From Mactromeris polynyma (lineage: Eukaryota > Mollusca > Bivalvia > Venerida > Mactridae), in assembly GCA_032209605.1 (NCBI GenBank), contig JASFXZ010000034.1, forward strand, positions 5,573,649 through 5,637,648: a stretch of DNA of 64,000 nt, read 5' to 3'. Numbering within the stretch: the first letter of the stretch is position 1; the number at the start of each line of letters is the position of its first letter. The notes beneath the pieces were generated by a model. The model had not been told where the DNA came from. It saw nothing but the letters and a program-made list of their open reading frames with translations, and did not search any database. Both the position numbers and the translations under genes were made by a program. Of this stretch, positions 40,101 through 52,100 are shown in pieces.

Positions 40101-43100
40101 CTGTCAACTGATTTGGTAGTCATTATAAAAGCTCTAGCTCAGTGATAAGAGTGCTATGGTCATCCGAGGAGGTACGGGTTCGATTCTAGGGCTGGGTAGG
40201 TCTCCCCCCCCCCTCTTCGTGGCATTTGGCTACAGCCATTTGTCCTCCATCTCGGATTCATTAGGGGAAGTTGTCAGCTGCTTGCGAAATGGCAAGTCAC
40301 TAAGGGTTGTTAATTAGTTCAAGGAAAATGGTTGCGTCATCTGTTTGCCATCGTATGACTGAAAAATGTGGGAAAATCGCGTTAAAAATGATTAGACTAG
40401 AATAAAAAAAATTAACAGTTTCAAGTGATTCAATTCTATAGTCAACATACGCTAAATATCATATCTTACATTCGAACTTAATTGAGCTTCAATTTTTATT
40501 CATAAATGCTTTGCAACAAACTGAAATGGACGCCTATTTTTATAGTACCTACAGCGGTCCCTGATGTCGAGGTAAAACCAGATTCTAGCACGAGCTTTCG
40601 TGTATCATGGAATCAGATAGCAGAGTCAGAGCGTCATGGGATCATCTCCAAATACATGCTGAGTTATGGTAAAATGGACAGTGTTTATACTGTGAGGCAA
40701 CTGAAAGCTGACACCGTACAATACCTTGTTACAGGTGTGTACAGTTCTGTTAGTTTATTTTCTAAAGCTCAAGCATCAAGGATCGGTAAAACTAGTGTGC
40801 AGTATATAGTGATACAAAGAGCACAGTCTCAGACGTACACAAACAGAATAGATTCCACATACATGTAAGCGGTTAACTGTGGATACATGCGTAATTAATG
40901 CTTCAAATTGTGCATCCTCGGTACCCAGGTACCCTGGGCAAACTGAGTATAAAAATCTCGTATTCATGAATAATTAATGAGGTGAAATCCACCCGCTTGA
41001 TTGGCCGCATGACACACACCTCATGCGATACGGGAATCGCCGAGCAGTTACGGATGAAATCACGGTTCTGAGCGATCCAATGAGATACTGGCTTTCAAGT
41101 GGTGGTGTTGTAAACTTCTGACTATTAAAGTCTTGTTACTTTTACTCGAATTTCTCTTTGGAATATACATTGATGGATATTTGCATGTGTTCTACATTCT
41201 ATCGATTGGTCTATATCCAACCAAGCTTTGCAATGTTTTACATTCTATCGATAAGTCTATATCCAACCAAGCTTTGCAATGTTTTACATTCTATCGATTG
41301 GTCTATATCCAACCAAGCTTTGCAATGTTTTACATTCTATCGATTGGTCTATATCCAACCAAGCTTTGCAATGTTTTACATTCTATCGATTGGTCTATAT
41401 CCAACCAAGCTTTGCAATGTTTTACATTCTATCGATTGGTCTACATTCAACCAAGCTTTGCAATGTTTTACATTCTATCGATTGGGATATATCCAACCAA
41501 GCTTTGCAATGTTTTACATTCTATAGATTGGTCTATATCCAACCAAGCTTTGCAATGTTTTACATTCTATCGATTGGTCTATATCCAACCAAGCTTTGCA
41601 ATGTTTTACATTCTATAGATTGGTCTATATCCAACCAAGCTTTGCAATGTTTTACATTCTATCGATTGGTCTATATCCAACCAAGCTTTGCAATGTTTTA
41701 CATTCTATCGATTGGTCTATATCCAACCAAGCTTTGCAATGTTTTACATTCTATCGATTGGTCTACATTCAACCAAGCTTTGCAATGTTTTACATTCTAT
41801 CGATTGGTCTATATCCAACCAAGCTTTGCAATGTTTTACATTCTATCGATTGGTCTATATCCAACCAAGCTTTGCAATGTTTTACATTCTATCGATTGGT
41901 CTATATTCAACCAAGCTTTGCAATGTTTTACATTCTATCGATTGGTCTATATCCAACCTAGCTTTGCAATGTTTTACATTCTATCGATTGGTCTTTATCC
42001 AACCAAGCTTTGCAATGTTTTACATTCTATCGATTGGTCTATATTCAACCAAGCTTTGCAATGTTTTACATTCTATCGATTGGTCTTTATCCCACCAAGC
42101 TTTGCAATGTTTCACATTCTATCGATTGGTCTATATCCAACCAAGCTTTGCAATGTTTTACACTTTGCAATATTTAAGATTGCAAGACTACTGGATTGAG
42201 AGCACCTTAAGCCACATTATTATTCGTACATATTCTGAAACTGAAACATGTCTGTCATTTGTTATGTTTAAGCTTGATTTATAAACTTTTCATTTCCAAT
42301 TTATAAACATGTGTCTGCACGCACTAACTTTGGTGCTGGTTTTTACAGGGCTGGATCCAAACAGCACCTACATAGTTAAAGTGCTTGCTGGGAACTCAGC
42401 CGGATATCCGAAAATTGATAATAATTGGATAACTTACAGAACGCCTATATCCTACCAAGATGGTTAGTATAAATAAAAATAGAGAACTGTATTTTGTACA
42501 TTAAGACCTCAACTTGTAACCCCCACGATTAACACAAACATGGTCATTTTTGAGGCGCTTTAAAATAGTGTCTCATTGCTATCCTCGTCAACCGGATGGT
42601 CAACTCGAAGTACCACCATATTCATTGTCGCAAAAAAAATAGTACATTTAAATTACTCTGATTTTATTATTTATATTTTCCTTTGCTCGGGTACGATACG
42701 TGGGAACATTACGGATGGACACAAATAAGCTGCGATGTGACTGTTTATGGTTAGTTGGAACGTCATTCCAGGCATGAAACAGATGGAATGAAAGGAAAAT
42801 AGGAAGGAATAATATGTTGATGTTTTTGTTATCTATATCCTCAGATGGTGTTGTACAATCAATGTCACCTGATACACCACTGTAGGTCTTCTCAAGTACA
42901 TGTTTGATTTTTCCGAACATGTTTCATGAATCCACTTGTCATAACCATCGACGTCGATTGCTACGAGTTGACACGCTATACAGCAGATAGCACATGGAAA
43001 TGTATGGCGTCTTTAATCCATATAAGTCACAATGTTAACATACTAATACGTCTTTTAATAACCCTAGCGGATTCTAGCTGGACGGTCGAAGTAGATTGAT

Positions 43101-46100
43101 TTAAAAACACAACAGAACATCTTCGGGTAATTTAAATAATGTACATAAATCACTATACACAAGAAAGACAAGTTCAATAATGTACATAAATCACTATACA
43201 CAAGAAAGACAAGTTCAATAATGTACATAAATCACTATACACAAGAAAGACTAGTTCAACAATGTACATAAATCACTATACACAAGAAAGACTAGTTCAA
43301 CAATGTACATAAATCACTATACACAAGAAAGACTAGTTCAACAATGTACATAAATCACTATACACAAGAAAGACTAGTTCAACAATGTACATAAATCACT
43401 ATACACAAGAAAGACTAGTTCAACAATGTACAGAAATCACTATACACAAGAAAGACTAGTTCAACAATGTACAGAAATCACTATACACAAGAAAGACTAG
43501 TTCAACAATGTACAGAAATCACTATACACAAGAAAGACAAGTTCAACAATGTACAGAAATCACTATACACAAGAAAGACAAGTTCAACAATGTACAGAAA
43601 TCACTATACACAAGAAAGACAAGTTCAACAATGTACAGAAATCACTATACACAAGAAAGACTAGTTCAACAATGTACATAATCACTATACACAAGAAAGA
43701 CTAGTTCAACAATGTACAGAAATCACTATACACAAGAAAGACAATTTCGACAATGTTAGAGGCATCGATATATTGGGGAATATGTTATGATCGAGTGACT
43801 TGTCCTTTGTAGATAATCACATTACGACACTGAAATTAGTGTCAATAAACGCAAGCGCCGTTTCGATCAACTGGGCACCACCTGAGGATAGATTTGTTGG
43901 CCAATACCGTATTCTGGTATATGGACTGCTGGATAACGGTCCCGTTATGGAATTTGATGTGCCTTCTGACAAGACGAACATTACTGTGTCTGGTTTAGGT
44001 AAGATGACCTTTCAACTCCAAGTTACTTGATATACTGAAATTCGGAGGGTTTTTTGGTACCGCATGTGTGTGTATGATAATCAACTGATTGTCATACATC
44101 TGCCTTGCATTCAGTAAAGTCGAACAGTCACATACGTTATGAAATAGCGCGCGAGTTTTGCTATTGACCGGTGTGTAAGCGAAAAACGTTTGCGACCGTT
44201 CGCTTTCGCCGAACACTGCATTCAGTTACAGCTAACGGTCGCTCACGTTTTTTTTGTATCCCTGGCCCACCGTATCACATTGTCTGCACACTGGGAACCA
44301 AATTGCAAAATGGACGCAGAGCTGGTTCCATGTCTTTACTGTCTTTGGGGCAGGGAACCAGAATAAAAACGAAGCGGCCAATGTACTTGTTCGCGACTCG
44401 AATTTTGAGCGGCTTCCAATCGTTGTAACTGAACGCAATGCTGGTGTTAAAAATCCACCCAAGCTGAATATGTCGGCCGCACTAGGATTTTATCAAGAGC
44501 AAAGAACACAATATTACACATTATCAATATTATTAATCAACGTTATCAATATTGTGTTGTATGTTTTGTATGCAATATCTGAAGTGAATAAAGCACCAAG
44601 AACTTGATTACATGTATCAAAGTGTAAGCCTATACAATAAAACCTCACTTAAAGACCACCTCAATAATAAGACCACCTCAATATTAAGACCACCTCAATA
44701 TTAAGACCACCTCAATAATAAGACCACCTCAATAATAAGACCACCTCAATTATAACACCGCCTCAATATTAAGATCACCTCAACAATAAGACCACCTCAA
44801 TAATAAGACCACCTCAATATTAAGATCACCTCAACAATAAGACCACCTCAACAATAAGACCACCTCAATAATAAGACCACCTCAATTATAACACCGCCTC
44901 AATATTAAGATCACCTCAACAATAAGACCACCTCAATAATAAGACCACCTCAATATTAAGACCATCTCAATTATAAGACAACCTCAATTATAAGACCACC
45001 TCAATAATAAGACCACCTCAATATTAAGAACACAATTTTCAAGTACATTTTCACTGTTTTGCTCTTCATTCAACCTCAATATTAAGACCACCTCAATAGT
45101 TAGACCATTTTTCAAAGGTCCCAAGGGTGGTCTAATTATCGAGGTTTTACCGTAGTTGGAATTTGATGGTAAATGATATTCTGTTTATATCACACAGAAC
45201 GTCGTGAATTCTACAAGATTGAGTTCATGGTTAAGGACAGAGATAACAAAGTGCGAGGTTACGTCACAGAATTGTATCAATCCAATAACCCTACTGATGT
45301 CGTGCAGCCACCTCCTCCCTTTCTGCTCAACTCAATATCAAGGTAATGTGTTGGAATCTCAGTTCATTATGTTATATAATCAGTACATTTAATAACGCAG
45401 TGTGGGATTTCTAAATGTTCACTGACTAACTTTTAGAATACAAGAAAAGAACCATATTATTGCATGTGTATGTAACATGTATGCTAAATGTAATGACAAT
45501 CGACCAGTATTTTCATAAAAAATCAGTTTATGGTGCATTTTAAATGTATTGAGTATATGACAGTATTATGTATGTTAGCGTTTATCATTTCATTCGCTGT
45601 TTCTGTTTTATTTTTACTTTGTATTAGTAACACGTAGGAGCGTTGAATGGAACATATCTACTCTCTAGAAATCTCTGACAGTGTATTGTGTATATACAGG
45701 GTTTATCACCATTTTCATTTAAGCGCCGCTGTACGATTTCCAACCTTTTCTTTAAGTGACGTCATTTCCAGAAAACGTCACATATGACGTCACCACGTTC
45801 TGATAGTAAGCAATATGAAAACGAAGTGACCATTTGGAGTAGATATTGTTTCCTGCTTACAAATAGTGACTGCACATGTTACGTTTTCTTGAAATGACGT
45901 TAAAGAAGAGGTTGGAAATCCCATAGCAGCGCTCATTCTAATTATTGTGTATTTAACAGATCTTCGTCTACGATAAGCTTGTCATGGGAGGCTCCAAAAA
46001 CAAGCCTGAAAATCGTCGGATATACAGTAAGTTATCAACGTACATCGGGTGACTCAATGGTATACCAGGAATACAACAGGTAATATAAACAAACATTTTT

Positions 46101-49100
46101 TAAACTATAATACAGCCAATTGTTTTAACCATACTGTAATAATTGTTGTTATCAACTTCAGTATTCAGCCAAATGGCGTCTTTTTACTCCTACATACATA
46201 CGTATCCCTTAGACGAGTGGTTAAGGCATCCACCTTGGGAGTGACAGGACTAAGGTTTGAATTCCGGCAGGGGTCCGTTCTGATATGGCCGGTTAGTGAG
46301 CCGCCAGCTAGTTAAATAATGGTTACCATGCGCCTACATGCAAACAAGTAAATATGCTCAGAAAGTAGGCATCTCATAAGTCAGAAATGACTGGCCCTTT
46401 AAGCAGAGTGACGCTGTAATAAATAAACGCTTTACTTCTACCCATTATAATTATAAGTGATTTAGTACTGTACGCGAAACAAAACTAAGAGTACACAAAA
46501 CAATTTATGCAATCATGTTTGACCACGAGATGTGACGCAGCTATCGAGAAACATTATCATGTTACTGAAGCAAAAGAAATTACGTGATTCCCTACTGGTT
46601 GAAACAGCTTCATCCAACAGTCTATAAGTATGTCCCACTTTATTATAACAATAAGATAGATATGTATTTCAATACATGACACACATTGACACAAATAATT
46701 CAACAAAATAAGAAGTTTACCTCTAGTCTGGAGGTCTACTCTCAACAGATTATAAATGAAAGCTACTTCTCCATTTAAACTAACTAAGAACAAAATTTTC
46801 CCACAACAAAAGGATCAGTTACATACAAGATCTAGACCTTACCAACTTCTATCCCTTGAAGACGAAAGGAATTTATATAGTTTTCATTTATCAAAATATG
46901 TTCAAATACTATTCAGAAAGAACTAGAATCTTAATGTGTGGCCCTTTCTTGTAAAAAGGTTACGTCGACTATCATTCTGAACAGACAGGGAGCTGGTTGT
47001 GTGGTTCTCCAATTAAAATACCCCCAAAACAGTGTTTTCTTTTACAAAGGGCCGTTCACAGTAGGGGACTTTTTATTGTCGTGCAATACATTCTTCATTT
47101 GTTCGAATAGATTTTGAAGTCAAAATGGTGAAATTCATACGAAAATTATTGCAGTCCGTATGTCGCAAATTGTCACACAAATTAAACTGTTGTAAATAAC
47201 AAACAAACGTGAAGCATGCGATCAGTCATTCATTACTTAAAAACCGAGCATAAAACATGGGAGTAAACATAGCTGATAGCCATCCAGACTGCAGTTGCTT
47301 TCAGACCAATATACGCACACATTTATATCATTGAGCTGTTACCTTCAGTTCTCTCATGATAAAACATAGATTGACATTTTGTGTTGATATGTCAAACAAT
47401 TAAAACTTCAAATTTTATGTCCCTGAGTTTCTTATTTTAGATAGTTGACATTTATGTTTTATTTATATGTGTTTAAATTATAAAGATGAATGACTGTTTT
47501 GCATTATCTAATAAGTGAATATGTTTCATTCAAACGGTGAGTGATTACAGGTGGAGTTCGAACGCAGGTCGATACTAATCATGATAATACTCGGTTGTAT
47601 TTATCTAAATGATAGGCAACTCTATTTTCTGAAAATGAAATCATGTGTTATATGCATCTATCGGTGTATGAGGCGGTGGTTATACAGTTGCAAAAGACTC
47701 CTGGTCAGGTGAGGCCAGTGTCTCTTGTATATATATATATAGGTGGGATTTAGATGACATAAAATGATGTTATTTCAGTTTGATTAAATCCACTAGGTGT
47801 GCCCGCCACCTGACTTGGTTGCGAGATTGATAGGTATATTATTAGGTTCAGGTGTATATAATATATCTATTATTTAATGATGTGAGAGTCAACTCTACGG
47901 TTAATCAGGAGATCGTGGGTTTGAACTCCAGTAAGAAGTATTCTCTCATTGACAATCTCACAGAAGGTAATGCATCAAACATCACCTGTCTTCCACCTCT
48001 GAGGCATGCGGCAAGTTGTCAGAACTTTGCTTGCGGAATAGCAAGTTAGATAGTGACCGGGTAGGAACACTGGTCAAGACAACTGACCATCGTACACAAC
48101 TGAAAATTTGTTTTAGAAACGGCGTGAAACTCCAACAGAATATCAATGGAATGTGTATGTTTTATTTACAGCACAACTACGTACGCCACTCTGGGCAATC
48201 TAAGACCATTTACCTGGTATGCATTTGATGTGAGGTCCCACACAGTGAACACAGAGGGTCCCTATTGTAAACCTGTTATTGTACAAACCAAAGAAGGATG
48301 TAAGTTGTCTATATTGATTTCATTAACGCCCAGCATGATCACATTTGTCGTAAACTTATATACCTACTCTTGATAGCAATAGTTAATATACTAAATGGGC
48401 TTAACAAGTTGCAATGATCATCGTATCTTTCCTTTAATACTCAAATATGTTCATGTTTTTACTTATAAATTTGTTTCACTTCATTAGAATTCAAATACAT
48501 GTAAAGCTTTCTATTAATACATTGTTCGTTTTGACTAACAGTAATAAACGGAAACTTTCATTAAACGGACATAATAAGTGAATAAATTATATTTTCAGTA
48601 CCGTCACCGCCAGAAAATCTGCTCGGCATAGTTGTCTCCCCTGGAACAGTGAAGTTAAAATGGGGACCTCCTAGAGAACAGAATGGAATTATTACATACT
48701 ACATTATTTATTACAATCATGATAAAAATGTACCAGACAGAGCATGGTCATCTATACATCAGAACGGTAACACGTTTACTGTAAAACCTCGCCTAAATAC
48801 CACCTCAATAATAAAACCACCTCTAAATAAAGAACACATTTTTTTCAAGTCCATTTTCACTGTTTTGCTCTATTTTTAACCTCAACAGGGCTCTGGAATT
48901 TCTTTAAAAATACACTTGTCACAGACATGTGAACGTGTTGAATTTGACTTTTCCGAAATTGGGAGGCTAGTTGTCCGAGAAAATGTGTTGCTAGTTTGAA
49001 TTGTCACCATTTTCAAGCATTGTAATGCACGATTTTCGTTCGATATTCAGAATGTCCGATGTAAATAGGCTTTAAAACAGACTTGTCTTGCACTAACTTC

Positions 49101-52100
49101 AACTCAACTGTTGGTAGCCCGGATCAGCAATTAGACTTGTCCGGGACGTCGGTCTTGTGGATTTCTAGAGTCCTACTCAATATTAAGGGTTTTACGTTTT
49201 CAAGGGTCTAAAGACATGGTCTTATTATTGAGGTTTTACTGTATTTTGTTTGTATCAGAAAATTTATTTTATTTTGTTTGTTGCATAACATCAACAGTTT
49301 CCGACACAACATACATTGACTCTCGTATACATATACTATACATTGACTCTCGTATACATATACTATACATTGACTCTCGTATACATATACTATACATTGA
49401 CTCTCGTATACATATACTATACATTGACTCTCGTATACATATACTATACATTGACTCTCGTATACATATACTATACATTGACTCCCGTATACATATACTA
49501 TTAGTTTTACAGGTTGTTCAGACAGGGTATATGGGGGGATATAATCTGTCTGTGTGCCATATAACCCGGAGGTCTGTGCGGGGAGGCACTGCCTTATGTA
49601 TGTGGCGTTCCCTGTGGCTACTTATTCTCTCTCTTTTATAAATATATTTATGTATGTATGCCAACATTTATATCAAAGTATCAATGTCAATGTCAGTTTT
49701 ATAAACATAGGTATAATTATCTTACAACAACTATGCAGTATATAAAAAGTTACACATTCAAGTCTCCAGATAGGAATATTTATTAATATATTTATATATA
49801 TGATGTAAACAGGTATTTATAATATGAATTTTCAATAGAATTGTCCAAATGAAATGTCTTCATACTCGAGAAGTTTATGTCGTTTATGTCGTTTAATTCA
49901 GCTTCCACTACGTCGGTGATTCTTGAAGATTTGAAGAACAGGGTTTACTATTTCAAACTGAAAGCATGCACGAACGCCGGTGAAGGAACGTCATCTAACG
50001 TGATTAGAATTGAAAACTTGGATTGTCATAGGAGCCCAAAATTTACTGACACCGAAGGCGACTGTCAAACCAAGGGTAAGTATGACGCAATCAGAACTTG
50101 ACACCACGACCATTCACTTCACACATTATTGGTCCTATTTCCCTCGACTGTTCATTATATACAGCATTGATTGGTACTAAGACAACCTAAACAATACCTG
50201 CGTTAAAAGAAAATCCATCGTCATTTGTATATGAGCGCCGCTGTACGATTTCCAACCTCTTCTGTAAGTGAAGTCATTTCCAGAAAACGCCACATATGAC
50301 GTCACTATGTAGGCCTACTGATAGCAAGCAATATAAATTGGCCTATATGGCAATTTGAAAACAAAGTGACCATCTGGAGTAAATAATTTTTCCTGCTTGC
50401 AAATAGTGACATCATATGTTATGTTTTCTTGAAATGACGTCACTTAAAGATTCGAGATTGTAAATCCCATAGCAGTGCTCATATGGATATGATAAGTTTG
50501 TTATAATATTTGGTTTACACTTGGTACAGTAACGAATTAAGTAAACACACTCCTGGTTTTACATGCTTGTTACTTGCAATATCTATGTTTTACCTGAATG
50601 TAAAACGGTTTGCCTAGCGATACACAATAAAATCGCTTGCATGAAGAAAGACAGTCGAGTGTCATGTGGGTTTCATGACGCAGGCTTTCCAGCTTTCCTA
50701 GTTTTCCTAGTTGTTTCTAGTTTTTTGAAAGTGGTCCTATTTTTCCTAGTTAACCAAATAGCTCCTAGTATTCCTACTTTTCATTATCAGAGTAGTATTT
50801 TGGATAAGGTCTAGAAGTTTTTAAACGTGATTTTAACGATCTTCTGGCTGAAGAAGACAAGAGGATGTTTACTGTTTAGTTGACAGACTCTTTTGCTGAA
50901 ATAGTGATCTGGTGGTATATGGTATCACTGGTGCATAGTCCAATCTTCTCAACTGATGACTGAAAATGTTGGCCTATGCTTCAGTGATACCTGCAGGTGG
51001 GTGCGAAAACAAATAACCTGTCAACTAAATCACCCGATTGCCTTAGTGTATGGTAATCAAATAAAGAGAAAGCTACAAAGGTTACATAATTCCTTTCAAT
51101 AATTCTTACTTTTTAGCATAGACTTCCTATTTTTTCCCTAGTTTTCTGTGACTTTCATTCCTAGTTTCCTCCTAGTTTTTGGTTTATACTGCTGGAGAGC
51201 CTGCATGATGTCGGTGTTAACTGGAGTCTTATCAGAAACAATTCACGATGTACAGTTGGACCTAGCCCCGCATACATGTCTCTGTACTCCGACTTTTACA
51301 CGCGTCGTTCGTTGTACAGCGACAGTATAGAGATGTGACGTCCGTGGCTGGACTAAGTTGGACCTATCACCTGTGTAAAGGTTAAGGAACGTTACGCACT
51401 AAAGTCCGAATCTTTTCTGCTTTGTAAACATTAACGTCTTTCCATGAACACTCAGAAGATGGTTCTCAAGTTGTGTAACATTAGTGGTTGATATGTGCAC
51501 AATGAAATTTTAAATATCAACACATAATGCATATTCTATTGTCTATAGTATAAAAATCAGACTTAACTGCAAAACAACTCACTTAAATTTCATTTCCCAT
51601 TATACATACCATTATTCTCCTGATCATATTCGGTTTCACTGTTTACTGACATATTGTATTACAATGGTTCCGGTATGTTTCAGAAATCGTTCCAGAGGAC
51701 GACAACCGGAACATATTTGAGCAAAGATTAGGAATTATCATAGGCTGTGGAGTCGGTGTAGTATGTGTGATCATTTCTGTAACTTATGTTTTGTTCAAAC
51801 AAAGGTAGGTTAGTTACAATCATAGCTACCATTTTACTGTTTGTTATAAACTACAGAGGCTGTCCCCATGCTGAATCTACAGGCAACTACATTAAAACCT
51901 AACGTAAAGAATACCTCAAGATTAAGTTTATTTCACGTCATAAATCGACAGTATGAACAAATAAAATCAATAAACGAGATGATTCGAAACAAAATCAGTA
52001 CTACACCTCCCACTTAAAGATGATCTTGTTGATTGGAAAGAGGCTAATAGCTATAGTGTGTCCACCCGGACTCGATGCATCGTCTTATTTAAACCGATAA

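Larger units (their letters stand above)
42463..43812. other. Intron between FN3-2 and FN3-3
   Basis: GT-AG intron holding the dispersed repeat at 42555 and the 41-bp array. The interval 42690-43130 shows nothing recognised. Confidence 0.75.
46080..48171. other. Intron within FN3-4
   Basis: GT-AG intron of 2.1 kb holding a SINE at its left and a SINE-like copy at its right. The interval 46445-47870 shows no gene or repeat I recognise, apart from a short (TA)n at 47731. Confidence 0.7.

Noticed and set aside
44171..44607. Overlapping short frames on both strands
   Set aside because: They lie between receptor exons, have no domain signature and no shared splice frame.
8600..46270. Genuine tRNA genes at 8600-8700, 40129-40200 and 46198-46270
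   Set aside because: A and B boxes are present but acceptor stems do not pair and spacing is wrong; bodies and tails mark them as SINEs.
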